Shown here: positions 43,146 to 53,155 of the stretch, piece by piece | Layout of the letters: each line of letters opens with the position of its first letter | Position numbering within the stretch: the stretch's first letter is position 1 | DNA from: an uncultured Selenomonadaceae bacterium | GTDB taxonomy: Bacteria > Bacillota > Negativicutes > Selenomonadales > Selenomonadaceae | Assembly: GCA_905235685.1 (NCBI GenBank) | Contig: CAJOMO010000004.1 | Coordinates: forward strand, 1-53,186 | Direction of reading: 5' to 3' | Length of the DNA stretch: 53,186 nt | Made by a program: the position numbers and the translations under genes | Notes under the pieces: generated by a model | The model's database searches: none | Seen by the model: the letters and a program-made list of their open reading frames with translations, nothing else | Told to the model about the DNA's origin: nothing

Positions 43146-43907
43146 ATGCTGCCCAGAGAAAGACAGAATATGATTGTGCAAATGGTAAACGAAATTGGCT
43201 CGGTGAATGTCAAGGAACTCAGCGTTCGATTCGCCGTCACGCCGGACAGTATCCGCAAGGATTTAACTTCGCTGCAAAGAAAGGGTTTACTTCGCAAAAC
43301 TTACGGCGGCGCGCTGAAAATTGAAGATAATTTCCAGGAGCGTTACGTTGACCAGCGTAAAGGTAAATACGTGCTTGACAAGCAAAAAATTGCAAAAAAA
43401 ATTATCCATATGCTGAAGGATGGCGAAGTGATTTTCCTCGACATTTCCACAACGAATATTGAAGTGGCGAAATTTTTAAAAACCGCCGGACGCTCCTTGA
43501 CGATTGTAACCAACATGATTGACGTTATGAATATAATGCGCGGCGACGAACATAACGATTTGATTTTTATTGGCGGCACTTTCACCGAGGGGCGAGACGG
43601 ATTTGTGGGGACAATCGCCAATCGGGAAATTTCAAAATATCATTTCGACAAAGCCTTTCTCGGCGTCGTCGGCGTCAACGCAGAAAAAAATACCGTGTCC
43701 ACTTACACACTCGAAGACGCGGCAACTAAAGAAATTATTTTAAAATGCTCAAAGCAAGCTTATATGATATTGGAGACGCGCAAACTTTCCAAAGACGGAA
43801 ATTTTGTCTACGCCGCCATTGAAGATTTCGTTGGGGCGATAACCGAAAAGCCGCTCGAAGATTGGCAGCAAGAAAAATTGTCCCCTTACGAATTGGAAAT
43901 TATTTGA
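43146..43907 (+). CDS. DeoR/GlpR-family transcriptional regulator
   Basis: 253 residues. The N-terminal winged helix-turn-helix matches DeoR: LPRERQNMIVQMVNEIGSV, VKELSVRFAVTPDSIRKDL and RKGLLRKTYGGAL. The C-terminal sugar-phosphate sensor domain has GEVIFLDISTTNIEVAKFL, TIVTNMIDVMNIM, IGGTF and FVGTIANREI. Such regulators usually repress adjacent sugar-phosphate genes. It converges, 2 nt apart, on the fructose-6-phosphate aldolase remnant, suggesting that the locus was its target. Confidence 0.9.
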   Translation: MLPRERQNMIVQMVNEIGSVNVKELSVRFAVTPDSIRKDLTSLQRKGLLRKTYGGALKIEDNFQERYVDQRKGKYVLDKQKIAKKIIHMLKDGEVIFLDISTTNIEVAKFLKTAGRSLTIVTNMIDVMNIMRGDEHNDLIFIGGTFTEGRDGFVGTIANREISKYHFDKAFLGVVGVNAEKNTVSTYTLEDAATKEIILKCSKQAYMILETRKLSKDGNFVYAAIEDFVGAITEKPLEDWQQEKLSPYELEII

Positions 43908-43909
43908 CG

Positions 43910-44588
43910 TCAAGCGTCCTTCATAGTGACGCCCGCGCCGCAAATTTTTTCAAAATCTCTGATGAAAGTATCGATAGCGGAAGTTATCGCCTCATTTTTA
44001 ACCAGCGCAAAAATTACGTCCGGTGAAGCGGTCGCCGCGCCGATTCCGTATTCGGCAAGATCTAACATTTGCTGAGAATTTTTGAAACTCGCCGCCAAAA
44101 CATTTGCGTTCAAATCGTTATTTTTAAAAATGTCGTGAATGTGCTGGGCAATTGAAACGCCGTCGTAGCCCATATTATCAATCCGGTTAATATAGGGCGC
44201 GGCGTAACTTGCACCGGCTTTTGCCGCCAAAAATGCCTACATCGGCGTATAAATTGCAGTCGCCGTAATATTCGCGTTTTCTGCTTTGAGAAGTCTCATT
44301 GCCTTGAAACCTTCGGCGATTGACGGAATTTTGACGTAAGTATTTTTGCCGAGTTCCTGCTGGATACGGCGAGCGTCTTCAACCATGCCTTCAGCCGTGC
44401 GGGCGACAACTTGAACGTGGAGTTCAGCGTCAGCGCCGATAAATTCGCGAATTTCCTTCAAAACGTCGTAGGGCTTGCGTCCACTCTGCGCCAAAATCGT
44501 CGGGTTTGTCGTTACGCCGTCCACAGGATAAAATTCGTAGATTTTTTTTGATTTGCTCAATGTGAGCGTCGTCAATAATCAGTTTCAT
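43910..44588 (-). pseudogene. Fructose-6-phosphate aldolase (FSA/TalC) gene with frameshift and in-frame stop
   Basis: ATG at 44588 with GGGAG begins MKLIIDDAHIEQIKK, the FSA N-terminus. The T8 run at 44542-44549 (A8 in the message) shifts the frame; with seven A it would read on into IYEFYPVDGVTTNPTILAQ. The schiff-base Lys region TYVKIPSIAEG is intact. Then a TAG at 44237-44239 interrupts TPM-AFLAAKAG in the same frame where family members read Gln (CAG). The rest to the stop is well preserved. Rebuilt length is about 225 residues, normal for the family. Two independent lesions argue for a dead gene. Confidence 0.85.
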
Positions 44589-44600
44589 TTAAAACACTCC

Positions 44601-45338
44601 CTATTCGTCGATAGAAATATTTTTTACACCGTTGGAGCGGGCAATTTCGGCAAAATGATTCATTTGCTCCTTAGTGAAACGTTTAGGATTTTCCTTGAAG
44701 CAAAATTCGCGCCCGACCAGGTGATATTTCGCGGAAGCCAGCGGATTATAATTCAGAATTTCGTAATTGACTTCGGGAAAAATTTCAGAGATAAATTTAG
44801 CAATGGCGGCAACGTTTTTATCCGTCGCCGTGTATTCGGGAATCATCGGGGTGCGGATTGTAACGCACTCCTTTTTATTTGAAGTCAGCAATTCGCGCAG
44901 ATTTTTTTTAATCAGCTTGTTTGAAACTTTCGTCGCGCGTATGTGTTCGGTTTCGTCAAAAATTTTGCAGTCAGCAAAAATATGGCTCAAATGCGGCAAA
45001 ACTTTTTTCAAATTTTCCACCGGCACAAGCAATGCAGTTTCAATCGCCGTGTGAAGCCCGCGCTCATTTAAAAGTTTCAATAGCGCCGCCGCAAAATCCG
45101 GCTGAAGTAAAGGCTCGCCGCCAGACAAAGTCACTCCGCCGCATTTGGAAGTTTTAAAGCAACTGCCGCAGTGGATACATTTTTTCTCGAAATAAAGCGG
45201 ACGCCGTTTCGTCGAAATGCCTTCGGGATTATGACACCACGCGCAAAGCAACGGACAGCCTTTGAAAAAAACCGTCGTTCGTATGCCGTCTCCGTCGTGA
45301 GTCGCGAATCTGCGCACGTCAAAAATTGTACCTTCCAT
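44601..45338 (-). CDS. Glycyl-radical enzyme activase (radical SAM), shortened
   Basis: 245 residues. The radical SAM cluster motif is GCPLLCAWCHNPE and the SAM-binding SGGEPLLQPDF is present. Family members of the PflC/PflE type are about 290-310 residues and carry two further ferredoxin-like clusters between these points. Here only one CIHCGSCFKTSKC remains and it runs straight into GGVTLSGGEP, so about 45-60 residues appear missing in frame. The enzyme would install the glycyl radical on the neighbouring enzyme. It may be inactive. Confidence 0.82.
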   Translation of the reverse strand: MEGTIFDVRRFATHDGDGIRTTVFFKGCPLLCAWCHNPEGISTKRRPLYFEKKCIHCGSCFKTSKCGGVTLSGGEPLLQPDFAAALLKLLNERGLHTAIETALLVPVENLKKVLPHLSHIFADCKIFDETEHIRATKVSNKLIKKNLRELLTSNKKECVTIRTPMIPEYTATDKNVAAIAKFISEIFPEVNYEILNYNPLASAKYHLVGREFCFKENPKRFTKEQMNHFAEIARSNGVKNISIDE

Positions 45339-45350
45339 AATTCTTACCCG

Positions 45351-47397
45351 TCAAATATCGTCGTATGCCGTACGGGCAATAATTTCGTCCTGCAATTCTT
45401 CAGCCAGCTCAGTAAAATAAGCCGTGTACCCCGCCACGCGAACAGTCAAGCTGCGATATTCTTCGGGGTGGACTTTCGCCGCCAAAAGATTTTCCTTGCG
45501 AACAACATTAAATTGAATGTGCGGAATTTCCAAATCGACAAAAGTCCGCAAAAATCTTGCAAATTTATCAATGCCGGTTTCAGTCTTAAAAAATTCCGGC
45601 AGAAATTTCATATTGAGCAAGCCGCCGTTGGTCGTCAATTCTTTGTCGAGTTTCGAAACGGATTTTAAAACCGCGGTAGGACCGGTAACGTCACGCCCGT
45701 AAACCGGCGACATACCGCCATCAGCCAAAGGTTGACCGGCGAGCCTGCCGTCCGGCGAAGCGCCAACATTTTCGCCCATAGGCACGTGCGCTGAAACCGT
45801 GTACATTCCGGTATGATACCTGCCGCCGCGATAATTCGTATAAGTACCAATTCTTTCGCAAAAATACCGCGCCCACTTCACGCCGATTGCGTCAACCCAC
45901 TCAACGTCATTGCCGTATTTCGGAACTTTATTCAAAAGGCGCGCCCGCAAAATTTCATAGCCCTCAAAATTTTTCCGCAGAGCGTCAAGCAATTCTGCGC
46001 GACTAACAATTTTTTCGTCATAAACCATTTGCCGAATCGCGGCGAGACTGTCAGCCAGATTTGCAACTTGAATCATCTGCACGCCGGAAAGATTGTACTT
46101 CGCGCCGCCCGTCGTCACGTCAATTCCGTTTTCCATACAGTTATCAATCACCGCGGAAAGAAACGGCGTCGGCAATAAATCAATGTGCGCCTTCTCAACT
46201 TCCTCACAAGCCCGAATCATTTTGTCCATAAATTCGTCAATGTACCGACGCAAAACTTTTTCAAGGTCGGAATATTTTTCATAAGTGGTTAAATCGCCAT
46301 AATTCGGCGCAAGCTGTTTGCCGGTCAAAAGACATTTGCCGCCATTCAAAGCAAGTTCCAGCGCCTTGTTTAGGTTGAACATAGCCGCGTCGCTCCAACC
46401 GAGATTGTTGCCCTGCGTCGTAAGTTCAACGCAACCGACGATAGCATAATCGTGCGCGTCGTGCGTTTCAATTCCAAGTTCCTCCAGCGCGGGGATTATC
46501 GCCTTGTCGTTGAAAAATTGCGGCATACCGCTACCTTTCGCCACAACTTTAATGGCTTCCTTCAAAAGTTTATCGCCGGTTTTTTCGTGAAGTCTGACGG
46601 ACAAATTCGGCTGCGGCAAAAGTAAATGTTCCTGCGCCTTCAAGCAAAGAAAAGAAATTTCGTTAGCATAATCATTGCCTTCGGAATCCTGCCCGCCTAT
46701 CGCAATGTTAAAGCCAATCGGAAATCCCGCGAAAAATTTTGCGCTGTTGCGGTTGCGCATATAAACTATCTGATTAAATTTCAGCCAAAGACATTCGAGA
46801 ATTTCAAGCGCGGTTTCCTGCGTCAAAGTTTTGTTTTCAATATCTCTGCGGTAAAAATCAATCAAAAATTCGTCCATTCTGCCTGGCGAAAATGAAGAGG
46901 CGTTTGACTCCATTTGCAAAACCACGAACAAAAACCAAATTGCTTGAACAGCTTCCCAGAAAGTTTTTGGCGGGCGTTCGGCAAGCGCGCTACAATTCTC
47001 AGCGATTTTGTCAAGTTCAAATTTGCCCGTCGGTTCGGAAGTTTCGGCGGACATTTTTTTTTGCCAATGCGGCGTAGCGTTTCATGAAATTTTGCACACC
47101 TCCCATTACGATTGAAACGCCCTCGTAGAAAATTTTTTTATCGCCACTTGAAGTTTTAATTTTTTCGTCAGCTTGAGCCTTCAAACCCGCCGGTTCCATT
47201 CTCAGCCAAAGTTTACAATCTGGGCAAATATGACCTTGTGCGTGATCCGTCTGATTGATTTTCGCCACTTTGGAAATCTCGGAAATTTCTTTGCCGTAAC
47301 GTTTTTTGAGAACGTCCTCAAGCGATTTTCCTTCCCAATACGGCTTAATCTCTTCGCGCAGAATTTTTACACGCCTGGACATTTTCCAATTTTCCAT
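45351..47397 (-). pseudogene. Glycyl radical enzyme (PflD/YbiW-like) gene, 5'-truncated and frameshifted
   Basis: The main frame (47054 to 45351) keeps the active-site Cys in AIVGCVELTTQG, the SAM-activated Gly loop RVAGYTAYF and most of the barrel. The start of the message lies in another frame (47397 to about 47060: SRRVKILREEIKPYWEGKSL, CPDCKLW). One base removed from the T9 run at 47054-47062 (A9 in the message) joins them. The first residues align to the IIPYWKGKT region, about 130 residues inside normal family members, so the N-terminal part is also missing. An intact relative would use the activase and aldolase beside it. Confidence 0.82.
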
Positions 47398-47459
47398 TTG
47401 TATCACTTATTCAATAGTTATTTCTATTATTTTTATTACTTCATTCTGTTTTGGTGTAG

Positions 47460-47487
47460 ACTATCACATTTAAATTTTTTTTGTCAA
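47460..47487 (-). promoter_or_regulatory. Predicted promoter upstream of the glycyl radical enzyme remnant
   Basis: On the minus strand a perfect TTGACA (47487-47482) and GATAGT (47465-47460) are 16 nt apart. The surrounding 47407-47511 is AT-rich without coding signal. The promoter looks preserved although the gene behind it is damaged. Confidence 0.5.
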
Positions 47488-47511
47488 TACCGCCGGATTA
47501 AATTTTTGCAC

Positions 47512-47541
47512 AAAAAAAAACCGTCGCGCAGATTTGCACGG
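47512..47541 (-). terminator. Terminator after the EF-G-like gene
   Basis: On the minus strand CCGTGC (47541-47536) pairs with GC(G)ACGG ending at 47521, with one bulged base, followed by nine T (47520-47512). Downstream of the EF-G-like stop at 47573. Confidence 0.7.
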
Positions 47542-47572
47542 CGGCAATTTTTTTGTAGGTGATAATCAGAAA

Positions 47573-49633
47573 TTATTTATCGGCGTCAGCCTTTTTGTTT
47601 TCGTCAATGATTTTCTTAGCAAGATTTTCGGGCATCGGGTCGTAGTGAGAGAATTTCAAGCTGTAAGAGCCGCGCCCTTGCGTTTGCGAACGTAAATCAG
47701 TGGCGTATTTGTAAAGTTCGGACGCCGGAATCAGCGCCTTAATTTCGGTTTGTCCTTTGCCCTTGGGGTCCATACCGAGAATTTTACCGCGCTTTGAATT
47801 GAGTTTGCCGATAATATCGCCCATGTATTCGCTCGGAACAAGTACGGTAATTTCGTCAATCGGCTCAAGCAAAATCGGCTCTGCCATCAATACGCCTTTC
47901 TTAATCGCAATAGCCGTAGCCATTTTGAAGGCGGCTTCGGAAGAATCGACAGGGTGATAGCTGCCGTCATAAAGATTTACGCTGACGTTGACAACCGGAT
48001 AACCGGCGATAATACCTTCGGCAAGAGTTTCGTACGTGCCTTTTTCGACAGCGGGGAAGAAATTGCGCGGGACGCTGCCGCCGAAAATACTTTCACTGAA
48101 TACGACGTTGAAGGGCTTATCGGTTTGTTCCTTATTCGGACCGATTTTCAGCCAAACATCGCCGTATTGTCCGTGACCGCCGGATTGTTTTTTGTGCTTT
48201 CCTTGAACTTCGACGGATTTTCTGATAGTTTCGCGATAATCGACGCGCGGCTCACCCAAAACCATTTGCACGCCAAATTTACGCTGAATTTTATCACCGA
48301 GAATATCAAGGTGAACTTCGCCAATACCGCTGAGAATCGTTTGACGCGTGGCGGGGTCTTTGACAAGTTTAATTGTCGGATCTTCGTCCTGCTGGCGGGT
48401 GATAGCGCCGATAACTTTATCTTCCTCGCCTTTTTTGACGGAACTAACCGCCATTGCCAACATCGGCTCGGGATAATTTATGCGCTCATATTTAATCGCC
48501 GCGCCCTTTTCGCAAAGAGTATCGCAAGTTTTAGCGTTTGAAAGTTTCGCCGTGATAACAATATCGCCCGCGTGCGCAACTTCGACGTTGATTTGCGTTT
48601 TGCCCTGCATTGTGAAAAGCCCGTTAATGCGTTCCGTGCCTTCGGAATTTTCGCCGATAAGCTGATAATTGCCGTCGGACTTCATATCGCCGGAGAATAC
48701 GCGAATGTAAGACATACGCCCGACGAACGGGTCAACCAGCGTTTTCCAAATTTGCCCGCTGAATGCGTCATTGATTTTGCGCTCAATTTGGTCGCCGCTG
48801 TTCGGATTTGTGCCGACGCGAACTTTATAATCCGGCGCGGGCAGATATTCAACAACATTATTCAACAAATTTTCAACGCCGATATTTTGAAGAGCCGAGC
48901 CCACGAATACCGGAAAAACTTTCGCTTGACGCACGCCTTCAGCCAAAGCCGCGGCGATTTGGTTTTCGTCAAGATTATCAGTTTCGCCCTCAAGATATTT
49001 TTCCATGAGCTCGTCGTTGTATTCGGCGATAATGTCAAGCATTTCAAGGCGCTCATTTTCAACTTCGTCAGCCAAATCAGCGGGAACGTCGCCGGATTTA
49101 ATTAATTCGATAACGCCCTTGAAAGAATCTTCCTTGCCGATAGGAATTTGCACGGGAACAGCGCTGTTGCCGAATTTCGCGCGGATATCGTCAAGAGTTT
49201 TCCGAAAATCGGCGTGTTCACGATCCATTTTGTTGATAAAAAATGCGCGCGGCAAATTGAGATTTTCAGCAAGCGCCCAGGCTTTTTCGGTTTCGACTTC
49301 GACGCCGGCATTCGCAGCAACGATAATCAGCGCGGCGTCCGCGGCAACCATTGCGCCCATAACTTCACCGACAAAATCCGGATAACCAGGCGTATCAATG
49401 AAATTCAGCTTGTGATTTTTCCACTCGGTGACGGCGAGCGAATCGCCAATCGTCATTTTGCGCTTAGTTTCTTCGGCTTCGTAGTCAAGAACGCTGGTGC
49501 CGTTGTCGACTTTGCCGATACGTTTAACCGCGCCGCTATTATACAGGCAGGCGTCGAGCAAACTGGTTTTGCCGGTTTTGCCGTGCCCCGCAACTGCCAC
49601 ATTTCTGATAAATTCGCTGGTATAGTCTTTCAT
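47573..49633 (-). CDS. Elongation factor G-like GTPase (EF-G2/FusA2 type)
   Basis: 686 residues with the five EF-G domains. G1 is GHGKTGKTSL, unlike the AHIDAGKTT of canonical EF-G; G3 is DTPGYPDF and G4 NKMD. Domain IV has GGHGQYGDVWLKI and domain V EITVLVPSEYMGDIIGKLNSKRG. This pattern fits the EF-G paralogue found beside the main FusA in many bacteria, of unsettled role in translation or ribosome recycling. ATG with GGAGG. No str operon genes are around it, which supports the paralogue reading. Confidence 0.92.
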   Translation of the reverse strand: MKDYTSEFIRNVAVAGHGKTGKTSLLDACLYNSGAVKRIGKVDNGTSVLDYEAEETKRKMTIGDSLAVTEWKNHKLNFIDTPGYPDFVGEVMGAMVAADAALIIVAANAGVEVETEKAWALAENLNLPRAFFINKMDREHADFRKTLDDIRAKFGNSAVPVQIPIGKEDSFKGVIELIKSGDVPADLADEVENERLEMLDIIAEYNDELMEKYLEGETDNLDENQIAAALAEGVRQAKVFPVFVGSALQNIGVENLLNNVVEYLPAPDYKVRVGTNPNSGDQIERKINDAFSGQIWKTLVDPFVGRMSYIRVFSGDMKSDGNYQLIGENSEGTERINGLFTMQGKTQINVEVAHAGDIVITAKLSNAKTCDTLCEKGAAIKYERINYPEPMLAMAVSSVKKGEEDKVIGAITRQQDEDPTIKLVKDPATRQTILSGIGEVHLDILGDKIQRKFGVQMVLGEPRVDYRETIRKSVEVQGKHKKQSGGHGQYGDVWLKIGPNKEQTDKPFNVVFSESIFGGSVPRNFFPAVEKGTYETLAEGIIAGYPVVNVSVNLYDGSYHPVDSSEAAFKMATAIAIKKGVLMAEPILLEPIDEITVLVPSEYMGDIIGKLNSKRGKILGMDPKGKGQTEIKALIPASELYKYATDLRSQTQGRGSYSLKFSHYDPMPENLAKKIIDENKKADADK

Positions 49634-49705
49634 TCAAATAAACCTCCAATAATTTTTCTAAGTAATATTTCTAGCAAATTTGCGTTTATCCTGCCTTGCC
49701 GCAAA

Positions 49706-51397
49706 TTAAAGCGTAAACTTAGCAACGTCATTTTGCATATCGGTTGCCAATTCGGCAAGAGAGCGGCTGGCTTCGGAAATTTCGTGCATAGTGGCGGCCT
49801 GTTCCTGCGTATTGGCGCTTACGGAAGTTGCAAGGTCGCTGGATTTGCGCGTCGTATCTTGAACATTTTCAACCGCGCTCAAAATTTCGTGGCTGATTGT
49901 GTTAACTTCGTCAATCTGCTGCATACTTTGCCGGACGCTGGCTGTCAATTTTTCAACTTGATTTTCGATACTTTTAAAAGCCTCGCCGGTTTCCAAAACA
50001 AAATTCATACCTTCCTTGACGCTGGTATTGCCTTTCTCGATTGAATCAACCGCCGAAACGGTATCGTGTTGAATTGTGTTTATCAGCTGAGAAATATTTG
50101 ACGCCGCCGAGCCGGACTGTTCCGCCAATTTCCGAACTTCATCTGCAACGACAGCGAAACCTTTGCCGTGTTCACCTGCGCGAGCGGCTTCGATAGCGGC
50201 GTTAAGCGCCAATAAATTTGTCTGTTCTGCAATTTCGGAAATAGTACCAACGATTTTACCAATTTCATCAGAGCGCTTGCCCAAATTTCCAACGACCTGC
50301 GCGGAATTATTTACCTGCGCGGCAACATTTTTCATCATATTGATAGCCACGTTAACTTTTTCCATACCCGCCGCGGCGTTTTGGGCGCTGTGAGTGGCGG
50401 CGTTACCCATAACATCGGCTTCGGCGTGAAGGACGTGCATTTTCGCCCGCATTGCGTCAATCGTATCTTGCAATTTGTTTACCGTGTCAGATTGATTATT
50501 GGCGGCCTCGGTCATTTCGGTTGTGATATCGGCAACCATATTAATCGACTCCGCGCCCTGCTGTGAACTGGCGGTTAATTCTTCGGAAGACGCCGCAACT
50601 TTTTCGGAACTGCGCGCAATTCCCAACAGCAAAGTTTTCAATTTCTGCCGCATTTCGTTAATGCCGTGCGCCAAAATTCCAATTTCGTCCGAACTGCGAA
50701 TTTCCAAATCAGCAATGCGCAAATCGCCGCCCGCAATTTTTTCAACCGCATTTACAACTTCATCGAGCATATTGATAATTTTGCCGATAATGTAACTGAG
50801 CGCGCCCGCGCAAATCACAACGATAATTGCAATAGCCGCCACCGTCGAAAATATAAAGCTGTTGATAACGCTGTCCATTTCGTTTTTCTGCGTGCTGACG
50901 CCGACGAACAGCATACCAATAATCTGCCCCGACGCACTTTTAAGCGGGTGATAAGCCGCGTGGTGCAATTCGCCCATAACATTTGCTTCGCCAACAAAAT
51001 TTTCGCCGCGTTTCAAAACAGCGTCTATAACCGTATCCGACGCCTTAGTCCCAACTGAGCGTTTGCCTTCCGCATTCGTCACCGTCGTAGCAACTCTGGT
51101 ATCGCCTTGAAAAATCGTAACTTTTCCGTCGCAAACCTGGCTCAGCGCGTCCACAATCGAATTGTCGTCATTAATTTTCTTGTCGCCCTTGTAAAGAGCG
51201 TTGCCGTCAATCCGCCAATCGCCCGCGTACCGATAATTCAAAATTTCATTCAGCGCTTTAACGTCCGATTCAGCCTTCATTTGCAGCGCCTGATTAAAGC
51301 CGTCCTTGGCGCTTATGTAGCCCAAAATCCCCATTAACACGCACGCAAAAATAATCGCCAAATTCACCGCAACCATCGATTTCTTCTTCAAGCCCAT
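49706..51397 (-). CDS. Methyl-accepting chemotaxis protein with Cache-type sensor
   Basis: 563 residues from ATG 51397 (AGAGG upstream); a much longer upstream extension is out of character. First membrane helix about 8-25, a periplasmic single-Cache-like domain ([41 protein letters not shown]), second helix about 185-210, HAMP, then the coiled-coil signalling domain with the hairpin tip [24 protein letters not shown] and [14 protein letters not shown]. It would signal through CheW/CheA. Ligand unknown; small carboxylates are common for this sensor class. No other chemotaxis gene is near. Confidence 0.93.
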   Translation of the reverse strand: MGLKKKSMVAVNLAIIFACVLMGILGYISAKDGFNQALQMKAESDVKALNEILNYRYAGDWRIDGNALYKGDKKINDDNSIVDALSQVCDGKVTIFQGDTRVATTVTNAEGKRSVGTKASDTVIDAVLKRGENFVGEANVMGELHHAAYHPLKSASGQIIGMLFVGVSTQKNEMDSVINSFIFSTVAAIAIIVVICAGALSYIIGKIINMLDEVVNAVEKIAGGDLRIADLEIRSSDEIGILAHGINEMRQKLKTLLLGIARSSEKVAASSEELTASSQQGAESINMVADITTEMTEAANNQSDTVNKLQDTIDAMRAKMHVLHAEADVMGNAATHSAQNAAAGMEKVNVAINMMKNVAAQVNNSAQVVGNLGKRSDEIGKIVGTISEIAEQTNLLALNAAIEAARAGEHGKGFAVVADEVRKLAEQSGSAASNISQLINTIQHDTVSAVDSIEKGNTSVKEGMNFVLETGEAFKSIENQVEKLTASVRQSMQQIDEVNTISHEILSAVENVQDTTRKSSDLATSVSANTQEQAATMHEISEASRSLAELATDMQNDVAKFTL

Positions 51398-51465
51398 GTT
51401 AACAATCCTCTCAACTTTTTGGATAATAATATCACGCGTTGCGGAAAAAGTAAAAAAATTTCGGC

Positions 51466-51493
51466 TTGCCTTTCGCAAAATTTGTTGTAAAAT
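51466..51493 (+). promoter_or_regulatory. Predicted promoter of ald
   Basis: TTGCCT at 51466-51471 and TAAAAT at 51488-51493, 16-nt spacer, 31 nt upstream of the ATG. Confidence 0.5.
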
Positions 51494-51523
51494 ATTGGCG
51501 ATTTTTAATCTGGAGGTTTTGAA

Positions 51524-52645
51524 ATGATTATAGGCGTGTCTAGGGAAATCAAGAATAACGAAAACCGTGTAGGCTTGACGCCGGCGGGCGCTGAAGCTTT
51601 GATTAAAGCCGGTCACAGCGTTTTGATTGAGCAAAGCGGCGGCGTTGGCAGCGGATTTTCTGACGGCGATTATCAAGCCGTGGGCGCACAAATTTTGGCT
51701 GATAAAGCTGAAATTTTCAATCGCGCAGAGATGATTATCAAAGTCAAAGAGCCGCTTGAATCCGAGTATGAACTTTTTCACGAAGGACAAATTTTGTTTA
51801 CGTACTTGCACCTTGCGCCCGAGCCCGCGCTTACTAAGGCTTTGCTTGACAAAAAAGTTACGGGCATTGCGTACGAAACGGTTGTTGGACGCGACGGAAA
51901 AAGTTTGCCGCTGTTAGCGCCGATGAGCGAAATTGCGGGCAGAATGTCAATTCAAATTGGCGCGCATTTTCTTGAAAGTAGATACGGCGGGCGCGGAGTT
52001 TTATTGGGCGGCGTAAGTGGCGTTGCGGCGGGGCAAGTTGTAATTGTCGGCGGCGGAATTGTCGGCACGAATGCGGCGAAAATTGCCATTGGAATGGGCG
52101 CGCGCGTCACGATTATTGATTTGTCGATTGACAGGCTGCGTTATCTCGACGACATTTTTAACGGCAGAGTTTCAACGGTTATGTCGAACAGCTACAATAT
52201 CGCGCAGTGGGTGAAACAGGCTGATTTGCTGATTGGTGCGGTTTTAATTCCAGGCGCGAAAACTCCTAAGCTGGTTACCGCCGATATGGTTAAGCAAATG
52301 CGCAAAGGCTCGGTGATTGTGGACGTGGCGATTGACCAGGGCGGCTCTGTCGAAACCTGCGACAAAGTTACCACGCACGATAACCCGACTTTTGAAAAAT
52401 TCGGCGTGATTCATTATTCGGTTGCGAATATTCCTGGCGCGGTTGCCCGTACTTCGACGCTGGCTTTGACGAATGCAACTTTGCCCTACGCGCTGAAAAT
52501 TGCCAATGAAGGCTGGAAGGTTGCCTGCGCGAAAGATTCCGGACTTGCTAAGGGCTTGAATACGATTGGCGGCAAATTGACGAACAAAGCCGTTGCTGAC
52601 GCGCTCAATCTCGACTTCACCGATTATAACGATTTTCTGAAATAA
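51524..52645 (+). CDS. ald: Alanine dehydrogenase
   Basis: 373 residues. [22 protein letters not shown] contains the substrate-binding Arg and start typical of Ald; [12 protein letters not shown] and FTYLHLAP supply the Lys and His region; [21 protein letters not shown] binds [19 protein letters not shown] is the family signature. It reversibly deaminates L-alanine to pyruvate and ammonia. GGAGG ribosome binding site. Single-gene unit. Confidence 0.97.
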   Translation: MIIGVSREIKNNENRVGLTPAGAEALIKAGHSVLIEQSGGVGSGFSDGDYQAVGAQILADKAEIFNRAEMIIKVKEPLESEYELFHEGQILFTYLHLAPEPALTKALLDKKVTGIAYETVVGRDGKSLPLLAPMSEIAGRMSIQIGAHFLESRYGGRGVLLGGVSGVAAGQVVIVGGGIVGTNAAKIAIGMGARVTIIDLSIDRLRYLDDIFNGRVSTVMSNSYNIAQWVKQADLLIGAVLIPGAKTPKLVTADMVKQMRKGSVIVDVAIDQGGSVETCDKVTTHDNPTFEKFGVIHYSVANIPGAVARTSTLALTNATLPYALKIANEGWKVACAKDSGLAKGLNTIGGKLTNKAVADALNLDFTDYNDFLK

Positions 52646-52663
52646 AATATTTCCGGACAAAAT

Positions 52664-52707
52664 AAAAAAACCTTGAGGAAAATTTTTCTCCCCAAGGTTC
52701 AATTTTT
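52664..52707. terminator. Bidirectional terminator between ald and the TM2 gene
   Basis: AACCTTG (52669-52675) pairs with CAAGGTT (52693-52699), with further A/T pairing inside, flanked by seven A on the left and five T on the right. It serves both convergent genes. Confidence 0.9.
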
Positions 52708-52720
52708 AATGTTTGCCTGT

Positions 52721-53155
52721 CTAAACTCTGACGTAATAAGGATTCGGCTTGAAAAGCAACGAAATGAAATCTGCCGCCCAACCTATGACAAATAATCCGA
52801 CGGTGAAAATATACAGCACGCCTAGAAAAGTTTTGCCCTCGTAAAATTTGTGAGCGCCCAACCAACCAAAGAAAAAGCAAAGCACCAATGCAACATATTT
52901 GTTTCGCTCGTATGTGCCGCCGCTCACAGTGTTTGTATTCGTGTTCGTGTTGGTGTTGGTAATCGTTATGTTCGGCGCGGAATTTTGCCCCTTCATCTCT
53001 TCGACTTGACAGCCGCACGCCGGACAAACAATCGCCGCCGCTGCAATTTTCTTGCCGCAGTGTTTACAAAATTTAGTGTTGTTCGTTTGCAAGGAATTAT
53101 CCGCTGTAGTCTCAGTTATGGCTTGAGTGTCATCGCGCGTTTGAATATCTGCCAC
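52721..53155 (-). CDS. Zinc-ribbon TM2-domain membrane protein
   Basis: 144 residues from a GTG at 53155, about 9 nt after AGGAG; ATG at 53164 is too close to that site and a TTG at 53158 is an alternative. A zinc ribbon (FCKHCGKKIAAAAIVCPACG) follows a Thr/Asp/Gln-rich start; then a linker of five Thr-Asn pairs, and a C-terminal TM2 domain (FFGWLGAHKFYEGKTF, two helices). The TM2 motif is close to that of the protein at 22449. Function unknown. Confidence 0.85.
   Translation of the reverse strand: MADIQTRDDTQAITETTADNSLQTNNTKFCKHCGKKIAAAAIVCPACGCQVEEMKGQNSAPNITITNTNTNTNTNTVSGGTYERNKYVALVLCFFFGWLGAHKFYEGKTFLGVLYIFTVGLFVIGWAADFISLLFKPNPYYVRV

Noticed and set aside
44237..44239. TAG read as an amino acid (amber suppression or pyrrolysine) in the aldolase
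   Set aside because: The same gene also has a frameshift, the neighbouring genes are damaged, and no suppressor tRNA is seen here.
50163..51058. Long open frames antisense to the chemotaxis receptor, EF-G-like and other genes
   Set aside because: They mirror codon bias of well-identified genes, lack ribosome binding sites and have no domain pattern.
52928..52965. CRISPR-like or regulatory tandem repeat
   Set aside because: The short ACNAAC-type repetition encodes the Thr-Asn linker in the zinc-ribbon TM2 protein.
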